The translations under genes and the position numbers were made by a program. 64,000 nucleotides of DNA from an uncultured Selenomonas sp. (GTDB lineage Bacteria; Bacillota; Negativicutes; Selenomonadales; Selenomonadaceae): the NCBI GenBank assembly GCA_905372355.1, contig CAJPOT010000001.1, forward strand, positions 62,001 to 126,000, written 5' to 3'. Under the pieces are notes generated by a model. That model saw nothing but the letters and a program-made list of their open reading frames with translations. It made no database searches and was not told the origin of the DNA. Positions 49,442-58,969 of this stretch are shown piece by piece. Positions within the stretch are counted from its first letter, which is position 1. Every line of letters starts with the position of its first letter.

Positions 49442-52400
49442 ATGAAGAAGGGGTGCATTGTTTTCGCTGCAGTCGTCATCGCACTCTTCCTTTTTGCGCT
49501 CGTTTGCGGCATGGCGGCTTACATCGCCCATACGGGCGCTTACGTTGAGGAGGCGGGCAGGACGCTTTCTGCAAAGGCGTCCGATTCGCTCGGCGTTCCC
49601 GTCGCCATCGACGCCGTGCGGGTCGAGTCTTGGCATACGCTTGCCCTTGACGGCATCGCGGTGCAGGATAGGGCGGGAGAGGAGATCCTGCGCGCTGCGC
49701 ACGCCGAGGTGGAAATGAGTCTCTTTGCGGCTCTTTCCGCCTCGCCTGTTGCCGCGATTTCCCATGTGACGGTCATAGAGCCGGAGCTTTCCCTGCAGCA
49801 GCGCGCGGACGGAAGCTGGAACGTCGCCGACCTCGTGCAGCAGGAAGCAGGGGAAAATGATTTTTGCGGCAAGGTCAGCGTGAAGGAAGGAAAGGCGAAC
49901 GTTGCCGTTTCGGGCAAGGAAATCGCCTTGGAAGATATCGGGGCGGAGCTTGACTTCGTGCACAAGTCTTCTGTCTCCGTTGAAGCTGAGGCCAGCTGCA
50001 AGGGCGCACCGCTCGCTGTCGAGGGAGAAGTCTCGAAAGAGCGGCAGGAACTGAAGCTCAAGGGGGAAAATATCAATGCGATGGATTATATCGCATTCCT
50101 ACCCGAAGGCGTGCTTCCCGACGAGATCGAGCTGCAGGCGCTGCACGTCGACGAGACGGCGCTGAAGCTCGTGCGCGAGGCGGATGACGTTTCGCTTGCG
50201 GGCGACGTGCGCCTTTCGGGTGCGAAGGCGCTCGTCCATGGCATGGAGGTTGAGGCGTCGCGTGGACTCGTCGTCTTTTCGGGCAAGGAGGCGCGCATCT
50301 TTTTGCGTGCTTCTGCCGAAGAGCAGCAAGCGTCCATTCATGGGAAGGTCGCTTGGCAGGAGGAAGTGCCGAGCTTCAACTTCGTCGTCGAGTCCGCGGC
50401 CTTTGATCCGTCGAAAATCTTGGCGCAGAGCCCTTTCCAAGGTTCGGTGCGCGTCCTCGCTTCCGTTTACGGCACGCCGCAGGACTGGAAGGTTGACGGA
50501 GAGTGCGAAGCCCCGGTCGTGACGCTCTACGGCACATCGCTTTCAGCGGTGAAGGCAAAGGGGCACTACGAGGACGGCCTTCTGACGGCGAGCGGCGAGG
50601 CAGGAGCCTTGGGAGGCACGTTCGAGGGCGGGGGGATGCTCCGCACGGCGGACGGCTCCTACAGCGCACACGTCGAAGCGAAGGGGCTTTCGGGCGAGGA
50701 AATCGCCGCCGTGCTGCCTGTGGACGGTCTTTCCCTGACGGGGAAGTGCGCTGCGGACATCGCATTGAGCGGCAAGGGGACGGATTTGGCAGATCTTCTC
50801 GCTTACGGCACCTTTTCGGGCGAGGGCGCGTCCTTCGGCGGCGTTGCGGCCGAGAAGGTTTCCGCATCGTTCTTCAAGCAAGGGGAGCTTCTTCATTTTG
50901 ATAACCTCAACGCGTCGTTTGCGGCGGGCGGCACGCTCGTTGTCGAGGGTGACGTGCGGGGCGGCACGGCGCTCGACCTGCGCTTTTACGGTACGGCATT
51001 GCCGCTGGCGCTCGTCGACGCCTTTGTGCCGGAGGCCGAGGGAGCGGGTACGCTCGACATCGCGGGCGCAGTGCGCGGCGACGCGTCGAATCCTGCCATT
51101 GAGGCGGATTTCGAGGGAACGGCGGGAAGTCTCTTCCATCAGCCTTTCGACGCATTCCACGGCGCCGTGCACGGCAGCACCGACGGCATCGCCATTGACC
51201 GCTTCTCCGTGGAGCGTGCGGGCAAGGAGACGTGGATCGCCGAGGGCAGCGTCGGCCTTACGGGTGAGAGGCGCATCGACCTGCGCGTCGATTCCATTGG
51301 TGCGCGCATGGAGGACATCGCGGCTCTCGTCGCTCCCGACCAGCCGATCACGGGCAATGTCGACAATACGATCCGCTTCACGGGCACGCTCGACAATCCG
51401 TCGGCGGTCGGCTACATCCATCTCTATCGAGGCAGCTACAATGGCTACATCCTCTCGGGCATGGATGGCGACTATTATCTGGAGAACGGCGTCGTGCGCC
51501 TGCAGGACTTCCATATCTTCTCCCCACTCGTCGACGTCGACCTCAACGGCACGGTCACGCGCGACGGTGCGCTTGACCTCTATGCCGATGTGCACGATGT
51601 GAGCCTCGACCGCTTCGGCAGCAGACTGCCGTATCCGGTCAGCGGCCACGGCACGTTTGCCGGGCATATCGCGGGTACGCTGCAATCGCCTGAATTCATC
51701 GGCGTGCTCGATGCAAAGACGCTTCGACTCAACGGACAGGCGATCGAGTCCGTGCACGGCGAGATCGTCTATGGCGCAGATGTGCTGCGCGCCGAGAATA
51801 TCCGCTTCCAGCAGAACGGCGGCGCCTACGCGATGAAATGCACGGCGAATCTCGAAACGCAGGCGCTTGACGGCATCTTGAACGTCGAGAACGGTGACGT
51901 GCGCGCGCTCTTTGCGATTGCGAACCTCAAGAATGACATTCTCGACGGAAGACTGAACGGCACGATCCGCCTTGGGGGCACTTTGGATAATCCCATGGCG
52001 GCGCTTGACGCCGTCGTCGTCGAGGGAAAGGCGGCAGGCTACGAGATTCGTGATATGGCTCTGGACATCAAGCTCGCCGACCACGTCGTGACGATCGATG
52101 AACTGCACGGCAGGCAGGGCGACGGCGTATTCGCCGCCAAGGGGCGCATTCCATTGGACGGTGCAGTGATGGATGCGCAGTTTGCCGCGAACGGTATCCC
52201 TGCCGGTATGGTTGCGAAGGCGGCGGGGGCAGACGCTGACGTGCGCGGTACGATCGATCTTGCCGTGCAGTTCGGCGGCACGCTGGAGAATCCGCAGGCG
52301 AATGCCTCCGTCGAAGTGAAGAACGGCGGCGTGGGCGCGTCGACCTTCGACGATATGACAGGCTTGGCGAGTCTCAAGGACAGCGTCATCAACATCGAGC

Positions 52401-53776
52401 AGCTTCGCGTGAAGAAGAAACTTGGCGAGCGCGAATACAGCGCGAGCGCCAAGGGTAAGATCCCCGTGAGAAGCCTGACGGCGGCCGCCGATGAAACGGT
52501 TGCGTCGTCCGAGCAGATCGATCTTTCGCTCGCGCTCGACGATGCCGATCTTTCGCTTCTGCCGATCCTCTCGCCCGCCGTCGAGTGGGCGATCGGTCCG
52601 ACGAAGGGCAAGGTGCGCGTGACAGGGACGCTCGAAAGGCCGCAGTTCGCCGGTGAGGTCAGTCTCGCGGACGGAGCGCTGAAGTTCAAGGACGTCGCGA
52701 CGCCCGTCACGGAGATGAAGGCGCGGTTGCGCTTCTTTGGCAGCAGCATCACGCTTGAGGACTGCACGGGCAAGATGGGCACGGGCTCTTACCGCATCGC
52801 AGGCAGGACGTCGTTCGGCGGCGGCAGGTGGCGCGATTATGCGCTCGATTTTAAGGCGGATGAGCTTTCTGTCGTCAGCAGTTTCTATGACGGCCCCTTG
52901 AGTGCAGACTTTCACATCGAAGAGGGTGAGATGTTCGGACAGAAGATGCCGAAAATCACGGGGGATGTCCGCATCCATCATGCGACGCTTTCCGTTCCCT
53001 CCCTTCCCGATGCCGAGAGCGCACTGCCCGAGATGATCTTGGACGTCGGCGTGACACTTGGCGAGCGCGTGCGCTTCTACGATCCCGCACTCTACGACAT
53101 GCGCCTTTCGGGTGCTTTCCGCTACGGCGGTACGACGCAGCACGTCGAGCCTTCCGGCACGATCCTCGTCGAGCGCGGCACGATTACATACAACAAGACG
53201 CGCTTTACAATCCGCGACGGTGAGGCGTACTTCAACCAGATCGGTTCGTTCTTGCCGAGCCTCACGCTCGAAGCGGAGGCGCACGTCGGCAAAGTGCGCA
53301 TCTTCCTGCACTCGAAAGGTCCTATCGGGGCGATGGAAACGCACCTCAGTTCGATGCCCGAGATGAGTGAGACGGAGATCGTAAGTCTCCTGACCTTTCA
53401 GACGCCCGATTTGAAAAGTTCCCAGGCGCTCACATCGCTTTTGACCTTCGGCCTTTCCATGACGGTTCTCGGCGAATTCGAGACGAACGTGAAGAATGCG
53501 CTCGGCCTCGATGAATTCCGCATCGCGGGCGAGGACGTGACGACGACGGATAAGGACGTCATGAAGCCGGGTGAGGTGGCGCACGGACTCGAATACATGC
53601 TGGAAGTGGGCAAGTACATCAACGACAGGGTCATGCTGCGCTACAAGCAAGGCATCGGCAACAAGGTGCGCGAATTCGGTGTGCGCTACGACTTCAATGA
53701 CCGCATGAGCATCTATTGGAATCGCGACGAGGACGCGAAATCTGTCGTTGGCATCGAAGCGCGCATCAAATTCTAA
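49442..53776 (+). CDS. tamB: TamB-like translocation/assembly protein
   Basis: 1444 residues with one N-terminal membrane helix (about 6-27) and a very long repetitive beta-strand body (AsmA/TamB-like groove; repeated GTLDNP, as in IRFTGTLDNPSAVGY and IRLGGTLDNPMAALD). It ends with the DUF490 TamB C-terminal domain (about 1080-1444, SSMPEMSETEIVSLLTF, GIGNKVREFGVRYDFNDRMSI, IKF at the end). It spans the periplasm and is linked to OMP insertion or phospholipid transport. It lies in a gene order with mla/tolC upstream and bamA downstream. Confidence 0.94.
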   Translation: MKKGCIVFAAVVIALFLFALVCGMAAYIAHTGAYVEEAGRTLSAKASDSLGVPVAIDAVRVESWHTLALDGIAVQDRAGEEILRAAHAEVEMSLFAALSASPVAAISHVTVIEPELSLQQRADGSWNVADLVQQEAGENDFCGKVSVKEGKANVAVSGKEIALEDIGAELDFVHKSSVSVEAEASCKGAPLAVEGEVSKERQELKLKGENINAMDYIAFLPEGVLPDEIELQALHVDETALKLVREADDVSLAGDVRLSGAKALVHGMEVEASRGLVVFSGKEARIFLRASAEEQQASIHGKVAWQEEVPSFNFVVESAAFDPSKILAQSPFQGSVRVLASVYGTPQDWKVDGECEAPVVTLYGTSLSAVKAKGHYEDGLLTASGEAGALGGTFEGGGMLRTADGSYSAHVEAKGLSGEEIAAVLPVDGLSLTGKCAADIALSGKGTDLADLLAYGTFSGEGASFGGVAAEKVSASFFKQGELLHFDNLNASFAAGGTLVVEGDVRGGTALDLRFYGTALPLALVDAFVPEAEGAGTLDIAGAVRGDASNPAIEADFEGTAGSLFHQPFDAFHGAVHGSTDGIAIDRFSVERAGKETWIAEGSVGLTGERRIDLRVDSIGARMEDIAALVAPDQPITGNVDNTIRFTGTLDNPSAVGYIHLYRGSYNGYILSGMDGDYYLENGVVRLQDFHIFSPLVDVDLNGTVTRDGALDLYADVHDVSLDRFGSRLPYPVSGHGTFAGHIAGTLQSPEFIGVLDAKTLRLNGQAIESVHGEIVYGADVLRAENIRFQQNGGAYAMKCTANLETQALDGILNVENGDVRALFAIANLKNDILDGRLNGTIRLGGTLDNPMAALDAVVVEGKAAGYEIRDMALDIKLADHVVTIDELHGRQGDGVFAAKGRIPLDGAVMDAQFAANGIPAGMVAKAAGADADVRGTIDLAVQFGGTLENPQANASVEVKNGGVGASTFDDMTGLASLKDSVINIEQLRVKKKLGEREYSASAKGKIPVRSLTAAADETVASSEQIDLSLALDDADLSLLPILSPAVEWAIGPTKGKVRVTGTLERPQFAGEVSLADGALKFKDVATPVTEMKARLRFFGSSITLEDCTGKMGTGSYRIAGRTSFGGGRWRDYALDFKADELSVVSSFYDGPLSADFHIEEGEMFGQKMPKITGDVRIHHATLSVPSLPDAESALPEMILDVGVTLGERVRFYDPALYDMRLSGAFRYGGTTQHVEPSGTILVERGTITYNKTRFTIRDGEAYFNQIGSFLPSLTLEAEAHVGKVRIFLHSKGPIGAMETHLSSMPEMSETEIVSLLTFQTPDLKSSQALTSLLTFGLSMTVLGEFETNVKNALGLDEFRIAGEDVTTTDKDVMKPGEVAHGLEYMLEVGKYINDRVMLRYKQGIGNKVREFGVRYDFNDRMSIYWNRDEDAKSVVGIEARIKF

Positions 53777-53793
53777 GCGCGAGGAGGATTGTC

Positions 53794-54420
53794 ATGAGAC
53801 TTGAGGAATATTTGCAGGAACTCGAAAAGGTCGAACTCCTTGCGCCCGAGGAAGAAAAGTCCTTGTGGCAGGCCTTCAAGGAGCGCGGCGAGAGGGAGGC
53901 GAGGCAGCGCCTGATCGAGTCGTACCAGCCGCTCGTGTTCAAGACGGCGCTGCCGTGGCGCACGAGCGAGAGCATTATGGACATCATACAGGAAGGAACA
54001 GTTGGACTCATCGAGGCGGTGGAAAATTTCGACTGGAAGCGCGGCGTTGCCTTCAGTCTCTTCGCCGTCCATCGCATACGCGGCAGGATGCTGAATTTCC
54101 TGCAGAAAGAAGGCAGACGCGATGTCACCTGCATGGATGCGCCTCGCGCCGACGGCAAGGTGCCTTGGGAACTTCTGCCCGACACGACGCCTTCCGTCGC
54201 TGAGCAAGCGGAACTGGGTTTCATGACGCGGGAGCTTCATCGGGCGCTCGCACGGCTGCCGCAGAAGGAGCGCGTCGTCCTCGAAAGCGTGTACCTGAAG
54301 AGCGAAACGATTCCGAAGATCGCCGATGTGCTCGACGTCAGCGCTTCGCACATCTACCGCTTGCAGAAGAATGGCATACGCCGCGTGCGCGGCATGCTCT
54401 CGCGCCTCATGCGCTTCTAG
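53794..54420 (+). CDS. Sigma-70-family-like factor
   Basis: 208 residues. Region 2-like sequence IMDIIQEGTVGLIEAVENFDW with FSLFAVHRIRGRMLNFLQKEGR, then region 4-like LARLPQKERVVLESVYL with a helix-turn-helix IPKIADVLDVSASHIYRLQKNGIRRVR. Region 3 is reduced. The start at 53794 follows GAGGAGG, 17 bases after tamB. An extra acidic N-terminus (YLQELEKVELLAPEEEKSLW) recalls region 1.2. It could be an alternative sigma factor of the envelope region; targets are unknown. Confidence 0.85.
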   Translation: MRLEEYLQELEKVELLAPEEEKSLWQAFKERGEREARQRLIESYQPLVFKTALPWRTSESIMDIIQEGTVGLIEAVENFDWKRGVAFSLFAVHRIRGRMLNFLQKEGRRDVTCMDAPRADGKVPWELLPDTTPSVAEQAELGFMTRELHRALARLPQKERVVLESVYLKSETIPKIADVLDVSASHIYRLQKNGIRRVRGMLSRLMRF

Positions 54421-54438
54421 GGGAGGAGGGAGAGGAAG

Positions 54439-55017
54439 ATGGCGGAGGAAAGAGAAAGGATCTGTGCGCACGTCAAGGCGGCGAAGGACTGGCTGGGGCG
54501 TGCAGAGTCCTCATTGGAGAAGGAAGAGGATGTCCGAGGCGGACTCAATCTCATGCTGGCGGAGGCGGAACTGCAGCGTGCGAGAGAGACGCGCAAAGGG
54601 AAGCGCTTCGCACGTTTCGTAGCGCCGGCGCTCGCCGTGCTCCTCGCCTTGGGCGGCATCACCCTGCAGAGGAGTGCAGAACCGACGGCGGCACCTGCCG
54701 AGAAAAGTCCTGCGCCGACCGTCGGACAGGGGACGATGATTCACGAGGAGAAGGGAAGTGAGACTCTCGCCGAACGAATGGGATCTGCGGCGAATCTTTC
54801 GGAATCTCGTGAGATCGAGCTGCCCGTCATGCCTGTTCGGGTGCAGGAAAGCCCGATTGTACAGGCACAAGAACAGGCGCAGTCTACCGAGCCGCCGGAG
54901 CCGCAGCCTGCCTTGGAGCAGCAGATGGAGAAGCCGAAGCAGACCTCTGCCGCTTCGCCGCCGACCGAAGACATGCAGGAGCTCATGGTCGCTGCAGGGC
55001 GTGTGCTGCGCGAATGA
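54439..55017 (+). CDS. Single-pass membrane protein after the sigma-like gene
   Basis: 192 residues: a helical charged N-terminal part (about 1-53, HVKAAKDWLGRAESSLEKEED), one membrane helix (about 59-76, FVAPALAVLLALGGITL) and a disordered Pro/Glu/Gln-rich outer part. ATG at 54439 follows GGGAGGAGGGAG. The topology, with a cytoplasmic helical head, is what an anti-sigma partner of the preceding gene could look like, but no anti-sigma domain is recognised. Confidence 0.6.
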   Translation: MAEERERICAHVKAAKDWLGRAESSLEKEEDVRGGLNLMLAEAELQRARETRKGKRFARFVAPALAVLLALGGITLQRSAEPTAAPAEKSPAPTVGQGTMIHEEKGSETLAERMGSAANLSESREIELPVMPVRVQESPIVQAQEQAQSTEPPEPQPALEQQMEKPKQTSAASPPTEDMQELMVAAGRVLRE

Positions 55018-55070
55018 TTCTTATGTTTCCTATAATTCGATGAGTCTGTTGTTAAGTCTTTGCGTCCCCC

Positions 55071-55098
55071 TTGACCTCGTGGGCATTCATGGTACAAT
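55071..55098 (+). promoter_or_regulatory. bamA promoter with conserved core
   Basis: TTGACC (55071-55076), 16-base spacer, TACAAT (55093-55098), with the core TTCATGGTACAATAA shared with lpxC and the flotillin gene. A GGAGG ribosome site lies about 20 bases downstream. Confidence 0.78.
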
Positions 55099-55130
55099 AA
55101 AGAGGATGTGAAGCATAGGAGGTTGAAAAC

Positions 55131-57053
55131 TTGGATATGAAGAGAACGCGAATCCTCGCCGGGGCCGTCGCACTGGCTGCGGGCTTTGCCGGCTTTTCCG
55201 CAGATGCCTCTGCGGCCGTCGCCGTCGTGGGTACGATGCAAGGCGATCAGGAGATGAAGAACGCCGCTGCAGACGCCGAAGAAATCCGGCGCGTGGATGC
55301 GCAGACTGCTGCTGAAAGCGCTGCCGCTAAGACGCAGCTGAAGGATGCGCGTGTCGAGGCGTGGGAGGCTAAGCGCCCCGAGGAGCGCAAGATTGACGAG
55401 GAGGCGAAGATCGCTGATGGTAAAACCATCGTCGACATCGTTATCGACGGCGCGGGCAAGGATACGATGGCGACGGCGCGCGCTGCCCTCGTGCAGCGCG
55501 TAGGTGATGTGTATGATGCGAAGAAGGCGCAGGGCGATCGCTCCGCCATCTTCGATACGGGCTATTTTTACGACCTCTACCCGTCGTGGGAATATGTGCC
55601 TGAGGGCGTCGTTCTTACGTATCATGTCCTGGAAAACCCCGTGCTTCATTCCGTGAAGATCGAGGGAAATACGGTTGAGACGACGGCAGATCTCGAAAAG
55701 CTCGTCACGCTTGAGCCGGGCAAGGTGCTGAACAGCCGCGAACTGCAAAAGAACGTCTCTGCCGTGCAGGAAAAGTACAGGGCAGACGGCTTCATCCTCA
55801 CCAAGATCGAAGACATGAATATTGATGCTGCGGGAGACCTCACGCTCAAGATCAATGAGGGAAAGCTCGAAGGATTCGCTGTCAAGGGCAATACGAAGAC
55901 GAAGGATCGCGTCATCCTGCGCGAGATGCGCCTGAAGATCGGTGAGCCGTTCGACGTGAAGAAGGCTCGCCGCAGCATGCAGCGCATCTACAACCTCGGC
56001 TTCTTCGAGGACGTGAACATGAAGCTCAATCCCGGGAAGGAGTCGGGATCCGTCGTCCTTGAAGCGGACGTCGTCGAAAAGCGCACGGGTAACTTTGGCA
56101 TTGGTGCCGGCTACAGTTCATCGGACGGCCTCGTCGGCATGATCAATGTTGGCGATACGAATTTCCGCGGCACGGGCGATGCCGTGAGTCTTCTCTACGA
56201 GATGAGCGGCGATGATACGGACGCGCACGGCTTCGTCTTCTCCTATCGCCGTCCTTGGCTTGATAGCAAGGAGACAGCGGCTTCTCTGCGTATCTACAAC
56301 CGCACCTACGAGTATGACGATTATGATACGGACGGTAACTTGGAGGAAGAGTACATGCGCAGGTACGCGGGCGGCGAGATCACCTTGAGCCGTCCCGTCA
56401 ACGAATATGCGACGAACTTCATCACGCTGCGCAATCGCAAGGACAGCTATGAAAATCATAAGAGCAGCGGAAATCAGGGCGATCGCAGCACGCCGGCATG
56501 GAAGGCGTGGCGCGATGCGAACTTCGGCACGACGCGCAGCGTCACGCTGTCGCGCGTGAACGATACACGCGACAACATCTACAATCCGACATCTGGCGGA
56601 CGCATGAGCCTTGAAGCAGAGTTTGCGGGCTTCGGCGGCGATTTCAACTACCAGAAGTTCACGGCAGAGGACAAGCGCTTCTTCAAGGTCGGCCGAGCGC
56701 AGACCGTCGCTGTACGCGGACAGATCGGCTACGCGCACGGCTCGATTTCCGAATCGAACCTCTACAAAATCGGCGGACAGGACTCCCTGCGCGGTTATCG
56801 TGACGACCAGTTCCGCGGCACGCATCTACTGCTCGCGACGGTTGAGTACCGTTTCCCCATCGTGAAGAAGGTGCAGGGCGCCGTCTTCACCGACTGGGGA
56901 AATGCTTGGAGCGATGATCGCTGGCCGAATAGGATCAAGGGTAGCGTCGGCATGGGGCTGCAGCTTGAGACGCCGATCGGCCCGATTCGCCTCGACTACG
57001 GACGTGGCTCGGACGGCGGGCGCGTGCACTTCAGCGTCGGCGGTTCCTTCTGA
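55131..57053 (+). CDS. bamA: Outer-membrane assembly factor BamA
   Basis: 640 residues: signal peptide (about 1-28), an Ala/Glu-rich charged stretch (about 30-95), about three POTRA domains (95-330; e.g. VLHSVKIEGNTVETTADLEKL, EGFAVKGNTKTKDRVILREM) rather than the five of E. coli, and a 16-strand Omp85 barrel. The substrate motif LRGYRDDQFRG (VRGF type) and the C-terminal VHFSVGGSF are typical. TTG at 55131 follows AGGAGG by eight bases; ATG at 55137 is an alternative. Confidence 0.96.
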   Translation: MDMKRTRILAGAVALAAGFAGFSADASAAVAVVGTMQGDQEMKNAAADAEEIRRVDAQTAAESAAAKTQLKDARVEAWEAKRPEERKIDEEAKIADGKTIVDIVIDGAGKDTMATARAALVQRVGDVYDAKKAQGDRSAIFDTGYFYDLYPSWEYVPEGVVLTYHVLENPVLHSVKIEGNTVETTADLEKLVTLEPGKVLNSRELQKNVSAVQEKYRADGFILTKIEDMNIDAAGDLTLKINEGKLEGFAVKGNTKTKDRVILREMRLKIGEPFDVKKARRSMQRIYNLGFFEDVNMKLNPGKESGSVVLEADVVEKRTGNFGIGAGYSSSDGLVGMINVGDTNFRGTGDAVSLLYEMSGDDTDAHGFVFSYRRPWLDSKETAASLRIYNRTYEYDDYDTDGNLEEEYMRRYAGGEITLSRPVNEYATNFITLRNRKDSYENHKSSGNQGDRSTPAWKAWRDANFGTTRSVTLSRVNDTRDNIYNPTSGGRMSLEAEFAGFGGDFNYQKFTAEDKRFFKVGRAQTVAVRGQIGYAHGSISESNLYKIGGQDSLRGYRDDQFRGTHLLLATVEYRFPIVKKVQGAVFTDWGNAWSDDRWPNRIKGSVGMGLQLETPIGPIRLDYGRGSDGGRVHFSVGGSF

Positions 57054-58354
57054 TGCTTGGGCGAAGGGCAAGGGCGCAGATGCTCCTCGCGCTCTTCGCC
57101 TTCGTGTTCCTTTGGATGGGTGGTGGACACGCCTTTGCTTCGGGCACGGTCACGGCGGTTCATGCCGAAGTTGTAGCGGACGGCGAGGCCTTGCCACCCA
57201 CGGTCAAGGTGCGCATGGAAAAGAGCGTCGCCGCCATTTCCTCACAAATCATCGAGGGAAAACCGCTTTCTTCGTATGAAGGGCGCAGGGCGGCGGACGA
57301 GGCGACAATCCGTGAGGTATTCGACAAGGTACTCGTCGGCTATTCTGTAACGGACGTCGCCATTGAGCCTGGCGAGGAGACGTACGTCCGTGTGACTCTT
57401 GCTCCTTGGGCGAATCGCGTTGAGGCGGTCGAGGTCGAAGTTGTGGTCGATGGTGTCTCGCCTGTCATAGGGAAGATGGCGAAAGAAGATCTCGCAGGTG
57501 TCGAGACGGTGTTTCGACAAAGCCTCGAAGGGCTTCCAGTGGCCGCTGTCGACTGGACGAACGGCGTCCTGAAGGAGAGTCTGAACGCCTACATGGCGGA
57601 GCATCTGCCCGAGTTTCGCGCCGACTTCGATGTCGAGACGGCAGGGCACACGCACGTCACGCTGACGGTTTATCCGAAGATGCCTGTCGTGCGCACGATT
57701 GATCTCGCCATGCGTTCGGATACGATCGCGAACTTCGCTCTGCTGGAAAAGCGCAGCGTTCTGCAGGCGAAGGCGAACGAGATGCTCGGTGTTCCCGTTG
57801 CATTCGTGGCTCGTCACGAGAAGGAATTTGCGCGGGGCATGGAAGAAGTTCTCGACACATCAGGCGAGTTCCGCACGCTCGGTTTAAAGACGCATGCGAC
57901 GATTGCAGCAGGTGAGCAGACCTCGGTTATGAGTCGCAGCGATACTTCGCGATACCGCCTGCGCCTCGAAGGATGGAGCGATATTGGCAGACCTTCTGCC
58001 GACGGCAATGACATAACGTTTCGCGCCCATGCCGGAGCGATGTTGTCGGCAGCGGATGAAATCTTCGTGCAGGCCGATGTATTGCCGCAGAATTTTGACT
58101 GGGGCTGGGAAGCGGCCTACGAGAGACGCGTCTTTCCTGGAATCTTCGCAAGCCTTCGCTACGATATGCGCGAACATGCGTGGACGACGGGGGTGCGCAC
58201 AGACCCCCTGCCGCGCGTTGAAGTGCGCTGGGAGTACCGCCGCGCCGATCATACGGGTGAGGCTGGAATCAGCTATCGTCTGCACGATTTTCTGCGTGCC
58301 GAGCTCGTGTGGGACTCTTCAGGTAACTGGTTGCGCCTGATTGGCGATTTTTAA
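57053..58354 (+). CDS. Predicted outer-membrane beta protein of unknown function
   Basis: 433 residues overlapping the bamA stop by one base. After a signal sequence (MLLALFAFVFLWMGGGHAFA) come a mixed alpha/beta region (about 35-290, with POTRA-like V-x-I/V strand patterns) and a C-terminal part rich in alternating strands (YRLRLEGWSDIG, HAWTTGVRTDPLPRVEVRWEYRR) ending in GDF, consistent with a barrel recognised by BamA. I do not recognise a named family. ATG at 57080 is an alternative start. Direct coupling to bamA suggests a linked role. Confidence 0.65.
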   Translation: MLGRRARAQMLLALFAFVFLWMGGGHAFASGTVTAVHAEVVADGEALPPTVKVRMEKSVAAISSQIIEGKPLSSYEGRRAADEATIREVFDKVLVGYSVTDVAIEPGEETYVRVTLAPWANRVEAVEVEVVVDGVSPVIGKMAKEDLAGVETVFRQSLEGLPVAAVDWTNGVLKESLNAYMAEHLPEFRADFDVETAGHTHVTLTVYPKMPVVRTIDLAMRSDTIANFALLEKRSVLQAKANEMLGVPVAFVARHEKEFARGMEEVLDTSGEFRTLGLKTHATIAAGEQTSVMSRSDTSRYRLRLEGWSDIGRPSADGNDITFRAHAGAMLSAADEIFVQADVLPQNFDWGWEAAYERRVFPGIFASLRYDMREHAWTTGVRTDPLPRVEVRWEYRRADHTGEAGISYRLHDFLRAELVWDSSGNWLRLIGDF

Positions 58355-58376
58355 GGGCGTCCGCGCCCTCTTGGGC

Positions 58377-58405
58377 TTGAATCCCCCAAAAGAGTTTGCT
58401 ATAAT
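58377..58405 (+). promoter_or_regulatory. Promoter of the ompH unit (TTGAAT-17-TATAAT)
   Basis: -35 TTGAAT (58377-58382), 17-base spacer, consensus -10 TATAAT (58400-58405). A small AAGGGCG/CGCCCTCTT hairpin (about 58351-58372) just upstream could weakly end transcripts from bamA. Confidence 0.82.
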
Positions 58406-58474
58406 GTTTATCGTTGGGTATTTGAGGAAGGATCGCGATGCAGCGTTCTTCAAAAGGGAAAAGGAGACAAAGAA

Positions 58475-58936
58475 ATGGTAAAACTTCAAAAGACGCAGGT
58501 CAAGATCTTTTGCGTGGCGCTTGCGCTCGTATTCATTGGCTCAGTCGTGGCTCTCGGCCTTTCGCAGCTCGGCACGAGCACAGCGTCTGCAGCATCTTCG
58601 TCCGTCGGCGTCGTCGATTACCGCAAGGTGATGATGAGTCATCCGGATTACGCTTCGGCTTCGAACGAGATGCAGAAGGCGATGCAGGAAGCGCAGATGC
58701 GCTTCGAGGCGGACAACGCAAACAAGAGCGATGAGGAGAAGGCAAAGGCGATGCAGCAGGCACAGATGGAGCTGCAGCAGAAGGAACAGGATCTCATCTC
58801 GGGCATCCAGAAGAAGATCGACGATGCCGTCAAGCAGGTCGCTGAAGCCAAGGGGCTTTCCGTCGTCATCGACAAGAGCGCTGTCGTCTATGGCGGTCAG
58901 GACATCACGGACGATGTCATGAAGAAGTTCAAATAA
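58475..58936 (+). CDS. ompH: OmpH/Skp periplasmic chaperone
   Basis: 153 residues: signal-anchor or signal peptide (about 9-40), then the Skp pattern: a beta strand VGVVDYRKVMMSHPDY, a long helical pair (about 65-125, EMQKAMQEAQMRFEADN) and a closing strand LSVVIDKSAVVYGGQDITDDVMKKF. Skp trimers hold unfolded outer-membrane proteins. The ATG follows AAAGGAG. First of three OmpH-like genes in a row. Confidence 0.92.
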   Translation: MVKLQKTQVKIFCVALALVFIGSVVALGLSQLGTSTASAASSSVGVVDYRKVMMSHPDYASASNEMQKAMQEAQMRFEADNANKSDEEKAKAMQQAQMELQQKEQDLISGIQKKIDDAVKQVAEAKGLSVVIDKSAVVYGGQDITDDVMKKFK

Positions 58937-58969
58937 GAAAATACGGATATGCGCGCGCGAGCGCATGAT

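Noticed and set aside
47810-49963. A 717-residue antisense frame over tolC and the tamB start
   Set aside because: Spans two sense genes with clear signals and families; composition is that of a shadow frame.
50543-53650. A 1035-residue open frame antisense to tamB
   Set aside because: High GC removes stop codons on the opposite strand. The translation is Arg/His/Asp-rich without motifs, and the plus-strand TamB is well supported.
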